NCBI GenBank assembly: GCA_946480535.1
Contig: CAMLKA010000019.1
Location: forward strand, 1-18,235
Direction of reading: 5' to 3'
From: an uncultured Candidatus Saccharibacteria bacterium
GTDB lineage: Bacteria; Patescibacteria; Saccharimonadia; Saccharimonadales; UBA1547
DNA length: 18,235 nt
Program-made: the position numbers and the translations under genes
Notes under the pieces: model-generated
The model's input: only the letters and a program-made list of their open reading frames with translations
The model's database searches: none
What the model was told of the DNA's origin: nothing
Shown: piece after piece, positions 1-6,897 of the stretch
Layout: every line of letters begins with the position of its first letter
Position numbering within the stretch: position 1 is the first letter of the stretch

Positions 1-2102
1 TCAAGGGAGTACCAGGCGTTCGATGTCCCCATAAAGTGGATTTCGCCGTTTGCAAGAATGTCGATACGAGCATGAGTGGCATTGCTTGAGGTGGCTGTGA
101 GGACGCGGGCTTTTGGCCTAAACCCTGCAGGCAATGTTCCGATGACACTGTCGTATGTCGTTGAACCGGCACGGATGAGTCCACGAAGCTGTACGACGTT
201 GTCAGCAGAAGACTTACTGTACTGAGCGGTTGTGAAGCTACCACCATAGTTTACCCAGCTGTTTACCATAGTGAGGTTTGTCCAGGTTGTGCCTGGGGCA
301 GTGTTTGGCATATAAGTGGTGTTCAGTGACAGGTACCCGTTCGTACCGTTGCCCTTTGTCACGAGTGCTGCTGGGCTCGCCGAAACACCGATTCCGGCGA
401 AAGAGGTAGAGCGAGAAGCCATGTGATGATAGAGGTTTGGTGTCAGCGCGGCTGTGAGGTTGAATATTGCCGTATTGTCCGCAATGGTACCGCTCTTTAC
501 AAGTCCTTGAATAACGACACGGCTATTAGAGAGCTGCGTATAGCCTGCGTTTGCAAGGTCGCCACCGTAGTTTACCCATCCATTAAGAAGTGATGGTGCG
601 GTCATTGAAGTTCCACTTGGTACATATCGAACAGGTTCGAGTGAGATCCAAGCAGCACCACCCGTGTTGAAGATGACATTTCCGTATGAGTCGACATCAA
701 CACGACCTGGATCGTTACCGCCATTACCGGTGAGTGTTCCAAAGATGAGCCGAGCAGAAGGTACGTAGTCGTTTGGCAGTGTTCCGATGACATCACCGCT
801 TGCTGGTGCGCCAGAATTGCGTACAAGGCCCTTGAGCATAATCATGCCCGTCTTCGTCTTGGTATATGCTGCGGTGGTGTAACCGGCGGCATAATCAGTC
901 CAGCCACCCTTAAGAATGAGTGGTGCCCAGAGCGGAATGGTGAGTGAGTTTGAGGCAAAGGCCGAGTCTCCGAACGAGTTCGTCGCGCGGACGCGGGCCT
1001 CAACGGTATCTTCGTGCCAACCATCTGTGACAGTGTAGGTGCGGTTATTGTTGTCGATGTTGGTTGATTCGGTTGTACTCTGCCAGGCGCCACCATTAAT
1101 ACGGTACTCAAGGTCGTACGACTCGGCACCGCTTACGCGTGGCCATGTGAAGTTAACGTTGTGTCCGTCAGATACAGTACTTGAGATAGCTGGTGTATTT
1201 GGTACGGCTGTTGGCGGGGTCTCGATAGCAATACCCGAAGCGTTTGAGTCGAGTCGCGTCACGCGCAGGGTCCCTGAGCGTTCGAGGTCACGGCCGGCAA
1301 TAGTTTTCTTTGAGGTAATGGTCACTTCAATGGTCGGTGTGGTTTGAAGAGCAGCGTTTCGTACGGTGTAGTCGCTGACAGAGGGGTTGTTGGCAGTGGT
1401 TGATGCTGTTGTTGAGTCGGCTGAGGTGTAGTAGGCAATGTCGAAATCCGCTGGGTCGACATTTGTGAGCATGAGCGTGTCGTTAACCTTACAGTGAGTG
1501 AGCGTCGATGCGTTATAGCCGTTAATGCAGCTTGGGAGCTGCCATGGCGCCGCGCCACAACGGATTGCCGCATTGGCGTAATCTTCACGCATAATTGTGC
1601 GTCGCCAGAGGCTATCGTTTAAATCAATAAAGTACACGATATTCATGGTCATTGGGGTGTTCTTCGAATATTCGGCCAGGCTGCTGCAAGAGTTCGGTTT
1701 GTTCGCAAGATACACTAAACCTGTTGTTGAAGAAATCGGGTTACCGTTCGTAACGAGCGCATTGAGGATAAGGCTTTCTGGCTGGCCACCTGTTTCAATA
1801 TTATTAAATGGTACAGTACTCCCGTTTGTTGTATCACCACCCACACCTTGTTTTGTGTTTGTGAGCGTAACGTTCGACTGTGCGAGGTAGGTGGTGCTGA
1901 GCTTTACATCTTCTTCAATTTGGTTAAGGGTACTTTGAAGGTCGTAAGCAAGAACATTTGACCCTCGAGAGGACATCACTTCACCCGTTAAGTTAACGAG
2001 CAGTGCAATAAAAGCGCCAATCATAAGAATGACAATAGGCGCGATCACCATCATTTCTACCAGAGTGAAGCCTTGACTCATTGTTTGGCGGAGGCGGTTC
2101 AT
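1..2102 (-). CDS. Prepilin-like protein with FN3 and tail-fibre-like repeats (3' end outside window)
   Basis: This frame stays open for 700 codons from the ATG at 2102 to the window edge, so the C-terminus is missing. The N-terminus (MNRLRQTMSQG/FTLVEMM) is a class III type IV prepilin signal: a basic leader, Gly11 before the cleavage site, Glu at mature position 5, then a hydrophobic helix to about residue 38. Residues 40-290 are a pilin-like globular part. About 301-390 reads like a fibronectin type III domain (TP.I..TVSDG..V.FTWPRVSGAESYDLEYR, shown with gaps). From about 399 there are three copies of an approximately 100-residue module (GGWTDYAAGY; NGWVNYGGD; NSWVNYGGS), each continuing into a 'LKGLVR/IQGLVK/LRGLIR' strand; two carry 'VIGTLP..(Y/F).P.AR'. 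These resemble modules of phage tail fibres. It is the last seen gene of a three-prepilin operon, and its ATG overlaps the preceding TAA by one base. It is probably a minor-pilin adhesin; the target is unknown. Confidence 0.85.
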   Translation of the reverse strand, partial: MNRLRQTMSQGFTLVEMMVIAPIVILMIGAFIALLVNLTGEVMSSRGSNVLAYDLQSTLNQIEEDVKLSTTYLAQSNVTLTNTKQGVGGDTTNGSTVPFNNIETGGQPESLILNALVTNGNPISSTTGLVYLANKPNSCSSLAEYSKNTPMTMNIVYFIDLNDSLWRRTIMREDYANAAIRCGAAPWQLPSCINGYNASTLTHCKVNDTLMLTNVDPADFDIAYYTSADSTTASTTANNPSVSDYTVRNAALQTTPTIEVTITSKKTIAGRDLERSGTLRVTRLDSNASGIAIETPPTAVPNTPAISSTVSDGHNVNFTWPRVSGAESYDLEYRINGGAWQSTTESTNIDNNNRTYTVTDGWHEDTVEARVRATNSFGDSAFASNSLTIPLWAPLILKGGWTDYAAGYTTAAYTKTKTGMIMLKGLVRNSGAPASGDVIGTLPNDYVPSARLIFGTLTGNGGNDPGRVDVDSYGNVIFNTGGAAWISLEPVRYVPSGTSMTAPSLLNGWVNYGGDLANAGYTQLSNSRVVIQGLVKSGTIADNTAIFNLTAALTPNLYHHMASRSTSFAGIGVSASPAALVTKGNGTNGYLSLNTTYMPNTAPGTTWTNLTMVNSWVNYGGSFTTAQYSKSSADNVVQLRGLIRAGSTTYDSVIGTLPAGFRPKARVLTATSSNATHARIDILANGEIHFMGTSNAWYSL

Positions 2103-3151
2103 TACTTTGCGCCTCCCGTAACAAGTTGCGAGATTTCTGAAGCGCTGAGCGCCCGGTCGTACACGCGAACATCGTCGATAGAGCCGTTTTGCATGTCATG
2201 AAGGTCTGAGTTGTGCGTTGCGCCAATGTACATAGGGAGCGTCGTAGAAGTGAAGCCACCCCAGGTTGCTGCGACGGCGGTGCTGCCGGTGTTATTCACA
2301 AAGCAACGCAATGTTGTGCCGCTATAGACGATGCTAATAAGTTGCCAGGTATTTGGCGTGATGGTAGGTGCGGTCGCCGGCTGGTAATAGGTAGAAGAGT
2401 TGATACGCATACGACATTCAACTGTGTTGGTTCCTGTGAGCTGGAGCAGATGAACTCCCCCTACGGCATCATCGCGGAAGCCAAGGATACCCGAGTGTCC
2501 ACTTGGCGCTGCTGGAGGACGAACCCAGGCGGTAATCGTAAAGGCGCTTCGCCCAACCATTGCAGAGGAGAAATTATTGACGTAGAGGGGGTTGAGCGTA
2601 GTTGAGTTGAAGTAATATGCATTGTTGGGCTGTCCATTTTGACCGTCGGTTGGCGTGGCGCCGGTGTTTGTAAGGTTATAGCCGCCAGCCGCCGCGTCTC
2701 CATTTCCGTTGAGTGGCCACCAGGCGATTAAGCCATCGGTGATATCGGGGTTAGGGGTGGCGCCGGTTGATTTATCAACAAAGGTTGCGTAGCGAACGGT
2801 TGAGCTGGCGTCGCCATAGGTAACGATAGCCTCTACTTTACTGAGGGTTGGCGTGTCGGTTTGCGGACATGAAATGTTTACCGAGACGCTAACGTCGACA
2901 AGATCCTGAACCGTAATGGGCAAGTTGGCGAGTGCTGTTTGTGAGGTGCAGGGGTTTGTTGCGGCGTTTGAGTAGCGACGGAGATAGTCGTAGGCGATAT
3001 TACTAGCTTTTGCCTCGGCACGCGTTTCACCGCCATCTTTAATAACGACATTAAAGAGCTGATAGCCGGCAATAAGAAAGGCTGCAGCCACGAAAAGCGT
3101 AATAAGCAGCTCAACTGCGCTAAATCCCGACTGGTTTCGCCTATGGTTCAT
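2102..3151 (-). CDS. Prepilin-like protein with C-terminal LamG/concanavalin A-like domain
   Basis: The protein has 349 residues. The N-terminus (MNHRRNQSG/FSAVELLITLFV) has the prepilin peptidase site after Gly9, Glu at mature position 5 and a hydrophobic helix to about residue 31. Residues 35-135 form a small pilin-like part. From about 139 (DGLIAWWPLNGNGDA) to the end the sequence follows the LamG_3/concanavalin A-like lectin-glucanase pattern: 'AFTITAWVRP', 'NTWQLISIVYSG..LRCFVN' and the closing 'GSIDDVRVYDRALSASEI'. Such domains usually bind glycans or proteins. A type IV pseudopilin carrying a jelly-roll is best read as a pilus-borne adhesin. The start overlaps the upstream stop (TAATG, one base), as does its own stop with the next gene, suggesting translational coupling of all three. 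Confidence 0.88.
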   Translation of the reverse strand: MNHRRNQSGFSAVELLITLFVAAAFLIAGYQLFNVVIKDGGETRAEAKASNIAYDYLRRYSNAATNPCTSQTALANLPITVQDLVDVSVSVNISCPQTDTPTLSKVEAIVTYGDASSTVRYATFVDKSTGATPNPDITDGLIAWWPLNGNGDAAAGGYNLTNTGATPTDGQNGQPNNAYYFNSTTLNPLYVNNFSSAMVGRSAFTITAWVRPPAAPSGHSGILGFRDDAVGGVHLLQLTGTNTVECRMRINSSTYYQPATAPTITPNTWQLISIVYSGTTLRCFVNNTGSTAVAATWGGFTSTTLPMYIGATHNSDLHDMQNGSIDDVRVYDRALSASEISQLVTGGAK

Positions 3152-3675
3152 TATTGGTTTTTACTCGTAATTACGTGGACGGTACTATCTGATTCTTGGT
3201 AATAATAAATATTAAAACGACGGCAGTCACCATCCGTTAAAGGGTCGGTGCAGAGGGCGCCACTTGTAGTGAGGGGTTGGTAGACATATATGTCGTTTGA
3301 GGTTGAAGGGGCAGGGTCGATACTCGCTGGATCGGTAAGGGTATTTGTTGCCGCTTGGAGGCTAATGGTGTCAGGCTCGGCTTTACCGGGCGCGTAAACG
3401 TTTTTCAGATCAAGATCGGGAAGGTATTGCTTAATTTGAGCAGTCGTAAGATAGGTGGTGCCAGGATATGAACCTCCACTCTTCACAATATTAGGATCCT
3501 GATTGCGATAGTAGGATTCGAGGTGAAGTGCGAGGCTTTCGGCGTCGCCTTTTCGTTCGGAATCGCGGGCATTTGCCTGGGTTGAATTGAGGTTAACGAC
3601 GGCCAAAGTTAAGAGAATACCCATGATGGTAATAATTATCAAAAGCTCTACCACCGTGAACCCACGCCGTATCAT
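3151..3675 (-). CDS. Type IV prepilin-like protein (PulG/PilE-like), first gene of the pilin operon
   Basis: The protein has 174 residues. It starts MIRRG/FTVVELLIIITIMGILLTL: a very short basic leader, Gly5 cleavage site, Glu at mature position 5 and the long N-terminal helix of type IV pilins and type II pseudopilins. The remainder (ARDSERKGDAESLALHLESYY) has the helical linker typical of PulG-like proteins, then a small beta domain with two Cys (CTDPLTDGDC) that could form a loop disulfide. It would be processed by a prepilin peptidase and assembled at the cytoplasmic membrane. The gene leads the operon, with its promoter directly upstream. Whether it is the major pilin cannot be told from sequence. 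Confidence 0.88.
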   Translation of the reverse strand: MIRRGFTVVELLIIITIMGILLTLAVVNLNSTQANARDSERKGDAESLALHLESYYRNQDPNIVKSGGSYPGTTYLTTAQIKQYLPDLDLKNVYAPGKAEPDTISLQAATNTLTDPASIDPAPSTSNDIYVYQPLTTSGALCTDPLTDGDCRRFNIYYYQESDSTVHVITSKNQ

Positions 3676-3681
3676 GTATAT

Positions 3682-3710
3682 AGCATAAGGGGTTTGGGGG
3701 TATTTCGCAA
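3682..3710 (-). promoter_or_regulatory. Sigma70-type promoter of the pilin operon, probably leaderless
   Basis: On the minus strand there is a -35 box TTGCGA (3710-3705), a 17-base spacer and a -10 box TATGCT (3687-3682). Only six bases separate the -10 box from the ATG at 3675, so the predicted transcription start falls at or next to the start codon. No Shine-Dalgarno sequence is present. Confidence 0.55.
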
Positions 3711-3725
3711 GGTTATACTGCGCGG

Positions 3726-4754
3726 TTATTGAGCGGGAATTTCGAGCGGTTCTTGTTCGATGATGATTTGGAACATATCGCGCACTTTACCAATGATTTC
3801 GTCGCGGGCGGCTGCAAGATCGGCGTAACTCTGAGCCGATTCATTAATAAGAACGAGGGCGTTCTTGTCGTTTACGTGCATGCCATGGAGTGTTTGGCCT
3901 TTGAGGCCTGTCTTTTCAATCAGCCAACCGGTGTATACCTTGTAGGTGTCGTTGCCCATTTCATAGGCCTTCATATCAGGATATTGCGCCATAAGACCTT
4001 CCATTTTCCATGATTCAACGATGGCATTTTTGAAGAATGACCCAGCGCTTGGACGCACGGCAGGGTCGGGGAGTTTATCGGTGCGAATGGCGACGACGGC
4101 GTCACGAACAGTTTGCTGGGTGAAAACCGAAATAGCGTGTTCGTCAAAGTAGCTCTGGAGCGAATCGTAAAATGGTGGGGCGGGAAGTGATTTCGAGAGC
4201 TTGAGGGTAATACTTGTGATGATATAACGCCCCTGTTGGCTGCCGCGGAAAATGCTGTGACGGTACGTAAATTCACACTCGGCGTTCTGCAGCGTTACCA
4301 TGCTGTGCGATTGCGTGTCGTAGGCCTCAAGCGACACGAGTGTCTCGGAAATCTCTTGTCCGTACGCGCCGACATTTTGCACAGGAGCAGCCCCGGCAGT
4401 TCCAGGAATGGCTGACATGGCCTCAATACCGCTGAGGCGCATATCGACAGTCCGCTTGACCACTTCGTCCCAAATTTCACCTGCACCAATTTTGATTGTT
4501 GTCGAGTTAAGGTCGTCGGCAATTGTCTCAAAGCCAGGAATTTTAATACGAAGCACAAGGCCCTTGTAGCCTTCGTCGTGGGCAATAACGTTGCTTCCAC
4601 CTCCAAGAACGAAGACCGGAACATTTTTGGCCTGCGCGTCAGAGTAGAGTTGATGTAACTCTTGTACGGTATGGGCTTCGGCAAAGTATTGCGCCGGGCC
4701 GCCAAGTTTCATTGTTGTCAGACTTTTCAGGGAAATGTTGGTGTGTATATCCAT
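3726..4754 (-). CDS. murB: UDP-N-acetylenolpyruvoylglucosamine reductase MurB
   Basis: This is an FAD enzyme that reduces UDP-GlcNAc-enolpyruvate to UDP-MurNAc with NADPH in cytoplasmic peptidoglycan precursor synthesis. At 342 residues it matches type I (E. coli-like) MurB in length. FAD-binding motifs are visible: TTMKLGG (13-19), GGGSN (51-55) and the PGTAGAAPVQNVGAYG stretch (117-132). The substrate-binding Tyr-Arg lies in FTYRHSIFR (162-170). The catalytic Ser is in AGSFFKN (237-243, Ser239), and the C-terminal acid is probably Glu338 in PLEIP. The start at 4754 is supported by length and by a TATAAT box 11 bases upstream. It is a single gene, transcribed towards the pilin operon but ending before that operon's promoter. 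Confidence 0.97.
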   Translation of the reverse strand: MDIHTNISLKSLTTMKLGGPAQYFAEAHTVQELHQLYSDAQAKNVPVFVLGGGSNVIAHDEGYKGLVLRIKIPGFETIADDLNSTTIKIGAGEIWDEVVKRTVDMRLSGIEAMSAIPGTAGAAPVQNVGAYGQEISETLVSLEAYDTQSHSMVTLQNAECEFTYRHSIFRGSQQGRYIITSITLKLSKSLPAPPFYDSLQSYFDEHAISVFTQQTVRDAVVAIRTDKLPDPAVRPSAGSFFKNAIVESWKMEGLMAQYPDMKAYEMGNDTYKVYTGWLIEKTGLKGQTLHGMHVNDKNALVLINESAQSYADLAAARDEIIGKVRDMFQIIIEQEPLEIPAQ

Positions 4755-4765
4755 AGGTGAACTAA

Positions 4766-4771
4766 ATTATA
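4766..4771 (-). promoter_or_regulatory. -10 box of murB
   Basis: A perfect TATAAT lies on the minus strand, 11 bases before the murB ATG. The predicted leader is only about five bases and there is no Shine-Dalgarno sequence. The -35 region is weak at normal spacing. Confidence 0.5.
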
Positions 4772-4789
4772 GCTTTTTTGAAATTATTA

Positions 4790-4798
4790 TGCTACAAT
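4790..4798 (+). promoter_or_regulatory. Extended -10 promoter, probably for tRNA-Arg
   Basis: TGCTACAAT is an extended -10 element (TGn plus TACAAT) on the plus strand, divergent from murB. A start near 4805 would give a 5' leader of about 60 bases before tRNA-Arg. No good -35 is seen. Confidence 0.4.
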
Positions 4799-4867
4799 TA
4801 CCTCTGTACTTTTGGTATTAGTCATTTGGGTTTGTCCCGGGCGGCTCTGGCAAAAAGACGCGCATGG

Positions 4868-4944
4868 GCACCCGTAGCTCAGTGGATTAGAGCACTGGTC
4901 TTCGGAACCAGGTGTCGCAAGTTCGAATCTTGCCGGGTGTACCA
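4868..4944 (+). tRNA. tRNA-Arg(UCG)
   Basis: The cloverleaf is complete. The acceptor GCACCCG pairs with CGGGTGT (a G-U at the end). The D arm is GCTC/GAGC. The anticodon stem CTGGT/ACCAG carries loop CTTCGGA, giving anticodon TCG. The T arm is GCAAG-TTCGAAT-CTTGC. The discriminator A and the CCA end are encoded. It reads CGA and related Arg codons. Confidence 0.95.
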
Positions 4945-4946
4945 AG

Positions 4947-4975
4947 TTGATTTATTCTAACATTTGTGTTATAAT
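4947..4975 (+). promoter_or_regulatory. Promoter of tRNA-Lys
   Basis: TTGATT (4947-4952), a 17-base spacer and TATAAT (4970-4975), with TGT directly before the -10 (extended -10). The predicted start is about five bases before the tRNA. It lies in the short gap after tRNA-Arg, so tRNA-Lys can be transcribed on its own. Confidence 0.75.
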
Positions 4976-4986
4976 AAATAACATAT

Positions 4987-5063
4987 GGGTCAGTAGCTCA
5001 GCTGGTTAGAGCGTCTGCCTCTTAAGCAGAATGTCGTGGGTTCAAGTCCCACCTGACCCTCCA
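4987..5063 (+). tRNA. tRNA-Lys(CUU)
   Basis: The cloverleaf is complete. The acceptor GGGTCAG pairs with CTGACCC. The D arm is GCTC/GAGC. The anticodon stem TCTGC/GCAGA has loop CTCTTAA, giving anticodon CTT. The T arm is GTGGG-TTCAAGT-CCCAC. The CCA is encoded. It reads AAG. Confidence 0.96.
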
Positions 5064-5098
5064 AAGAAAAACGTCCTCATTCGAGGACGTTTTTCTTT
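5063..5098. terminator. Bidirectional intrinsic terminator
   Basis: A perfect 16-bp inverted repeat (core ACGTCCTC / GAGGACGT) has an ATTC loop and is flanked by A-rich and T-rich arms, so it gives a T tract on either strand. It begins on the last base of tRNA-Lys and serves both that tRNA and the convergent membrane-protein gene that ends at 5110. Confidence 0.9.
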
Positions 5099-5109
5099 GT
5101 ATTGCAGAT

Positions 5110-5610
5110 TTAACTTGCCGCTGGTTTCTTGTGCGTTTCAGGCGCAAGGCTCGGCGCACCGGCTGCATCATTCCACGGAGATTTATCAACCGCCATAAGG
5201 ATAAACCAGATTGGTGAGAGGAAGATGGCGAGCAGAACATACGCGCCGTCTTTACCAAGCTTCAGGCCGATGTTGTACATAGCAATATACATAAATACCG
5301 CTGAGACGATATTTACGAATGGCAAAATTGTAAGTACAGCCCAGAAACCTTGTTGGCCACCGATTTCGAGCATTTTCCAGTTGTTATAAAATGGCACCCA
5401 TGCAATCCATGGTTTTACACCAGCCTTTTTAAAGATTTGCATAAGACAAATCGCCATGACCACGTAGATGGCCACGAAGAAAATGAAGAAAACGAAGCTA
5501 AACATGAGCGCCGCCGCTGCCGCAACAGCCGGGTCCCCTTCGTAGGTGGTTGAATAAAGCATCGCTTCATCGTACGTCTCGTATTGTGCAAATGTTGAAA
5601 GAATTCCCAT
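5110..5610 (-). CDS. DUF5684-like integral membrane protein
   Basis: The protein has 166 residues, starting at the ATG at 5610 (MGILSTFAQY). That codon has a Shine-Dalgarno GGAGA a few bases upstream; an open-frame extension upstream to 5805 lies antisense to folD and has no support. An N-terminal helix covers about 32-57. The signature segment follows: 'FKKAGVKPWIAWVPFYNNWKML' (written here as a pattern; Trp, Pro and Tyr-Asn are the key residues), a helix at 87-114, and 'LGKDGAYVLLAIFLSPIWFILMA' to about 140. This matches the DUF5684/'signal-peptidase-like' small membrane proteins common in Patescibacteria. The function is unknown. The tail is hydrophilic (APETHKKPAAS). Family placement is from memory of the pattern, not a search. 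Confidence 0.85.
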   Translation of the reverse strand: MGILSTFAQYETYDEAMLYSTTYEGDPAVAAAAALMFSFVFFIFFVAIYVVMAICLMQIFKKAGVKPWIAWVPFYNNWKMLEIGGQQGFWAVLTILPFVNIVSAVFMYIAMYNIGLKLGKDGAYVLLAIFLSPIWFILMAVDKSPWNDAAGAPSLAPETHKKPAAS

Positions 5611-5632
5611 ATGTGTTCTCCTTAGTGGTTTT

Positions 5633-5641
5633 ATTGTAGCA
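5633..5641 (-). promoter_or_regulatory. Extended -10 of the DUF5684-like gene
   Basis: TGCTACAAT lies on the minus strand, 22 bases before the ATG at 5610, giving a short leader that contains the GGAGA ribosome-binding site. The gap to the divergent folD is only 53 bases. Confidence 0.5.
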
Positions 5642-5663
5642 CGCATTTTGTTAGGCTTAGAGT

Positions 5664-6482
5664 ATGAAGATTCTTGATGGACGTGAACTGGCCGATTATG
5701 TAAAAGAGCGTCAAGCAAAACAGGTGAGGGCACTTCGCCAAGCCTGGAATACCTTTCCGAAGCTTGCAATCGTGGTTGCAAATGATAGCCAGGTGATTGA
5801 TACATTTGTTCGCCTTAAACAGGCATACGGTGAAGATGTCTTAATTGACGTCGACGTCTATAAGGTAGACCAAGCGGAAGTGCGGACAACAATTGAGCGA
5901 CTGAATGACGACGAAACTGTTCACGGTATTATCTTGCAACTTCCATTGTCTGATCCATCGGAAACAGATGCACTTGTGGCACGTATTAGCCCGCAAAAAG
6001 ATGTTGATGGGCTTGGCCCGAACGCCGAGTACACTTCAGCAACTGCAACGGCAATTGACTGGCTTGTTGCTGGGTATAACGTCACACTTCGTGATAGGAA
6101 AATCGCTATCGTTGGACGAGGGCGCTTAGTGGGCGCTCCACTTGCGCAGCTCTGGCTTGGCGCCGGGCTTGATGTTACAACCTACGATGATACGACGACC
6201 GATCTTCAAGGGTCTCTTCGCAGCGCAGATATTATTGTCTCTGCAACCGGTGTGCCAGGGCTTATCACCTCTTCTATGGTGGCGCCCGGCAAGGTGGTGG
6301 TAGACGCGGGAACGGCCTCTGAAAACGGCGTCATTGTTGGCGATGTCGCTGCTGATGTTCGCGATCGCCAAGACCTTACAATCACTCCACAAAAGGGAGG
6401 TGTTGGTCCGCTCACTATCGCTGCATTGTTCGATAATGTAATGTTAGCCGCTCGAAAAACGGTTCCACCGGAAGAGGCTTAG
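5664..6482 (+). CDS. folD: Bifunctional FolD-type methylenetetrahydrofolate dehydrogenase/cyclohydrolase (divergent)
   Basis: This cytoplasmic one-carbon enzyme oxidises 5,10-methylene-THF to methenyl-THF (NADP) and hydrolyses it to 10-formyl-THF. At 272 residues it is slightly short for the family. Landmarks are the catalytic Lys in FVRLK (48-52, Lys52), QLPL (92-95), KDVDG (112-116, conserved Asp), a Rossmann loop GRGRLVG (151-157, usually GRS..VG) and GGVGPLT (245-251). Oddities: the Tyr normally four residues before the catalytic Lys is Phe48, and the usual 'PCTP' after KDVDG is replaced by SATATA. In characterised FolD enzymes Lys is needed for cyclohydrolase and the Tyr assists, so activity may be altered. 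No clear Shine-Dalgarno precedes the ATG, and TAGGCT six bases upstream may be a -10 of a leaderless mRNA. Confidence 0.93.
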   Translation: MKILDGRELADYVKERQAKQVRALRQAWNTFPKLAIVVANDSQVIDTFVRLKQAYGEDVLIDVDVYKVDQAEVRTTIERLNDDETVHGIILQLPLSDPSETDALVARISPQKDVDGLGPNAEYTSATATAIDWLVAGYNVTLRDRKIAIVGRGRLVGAPLAQLWLGAGLDVTTYDDTTTDLQGSLRSADIIVSATGVPGLITSSMVAPGKVVVDAGTASENGVIVGDVAADVRDRQDLTITPQKGGVGPLTIAALFDNVMLAARKTVPPEEA

Positions 6483-6485
6483 TAC

Positions 6486-6854
6486 TTAAGCGCCGAGTGC
6501 GTCTTTGACGCGCTGTACCACTTGGCGAGGGGTGAGTTCGGCTTTTACGATATAGCCATGAATGCCGAGGCTGCGAATACCTTTTGGTGCTTCTTCTTCG
6601 CCGAGGTTAGTAAGAATAATAACAGGGATATCTTTACCCCAAGGTTGTTTGCGAATTTCAGCAAGCGCTTCGTCGCCGCCCATTTCAGGCATTTGAAGGT
6701 CGAGCAAAAGGATGTCTGGAGAGAAGTGCTCGACAAGCGCGACGCCTTTTTTGCCATTATCTGCAAGCTGCACGTCAAAGCCATCGGCTTCAAACTTCAT
6801 GCGGTACATTTGGCTAATTACTGGGTCGTCTTCAACAATTGCAATCTTCGTCAT
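6486..6854 (-). CDS. Stand-alone CheY-like response regulator receiver
   Basis: The protein has 122 residues and is a receiver domain only, with no output domain. The acidic pocket is Glu8-Asp9-Asp10, the phospho-acceptor is Asp52 (LLLDLQMPEMGG), the signalling Thr is Thr82 (ILTN) and the conserved Lys is Lys104 (YIVKAEL). All are intact, so phosphorylation is likely. It lies head-to-head with the histidine kinase gene 43 bases away, the natural partner. Without a DNA-binding domain it must act by protein contact, for example on motility, pilus or a phosphorelay. It ends four bases from folD, tail to tail. Confidence 0.95.
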   Translation of the reverse strand: MTKIAIVEDDPVISQMYRMKFEADGFDVQLADNGKKGVALVEHFSPDILLLDLQMPEMGGDEALAEIRKQPWGKDIPVIILTNLGEEEAPKGIRSLGIHGYIVKAELTPRQVVQRVKDALGA

Positions 6855-6861
6855 ATCTGAA

Positions 6862-6870
6862 ATTATATCA
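6862..6870 (-). promoter_or_regulatory. Extended -10 promoter of the receiver gene
   Basis: TGATATAAT on the minus strand is an extended -10 with a perfect TATAAT, seven bases from the ATG at 6854. This implies a leaderless or nearly leaderless transcript. Confidence 0.6.
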
Positions 6871-6897
6871 TGAGGATATATAGCATGAGCGCGATTT

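Noticed and set aside
5611..5805. Upstream extension of the DUF5684-like frame
   Set aside because: It lies antisense to the folD start; ATG 5610 has a good ribosome-binding site and the family length fits.
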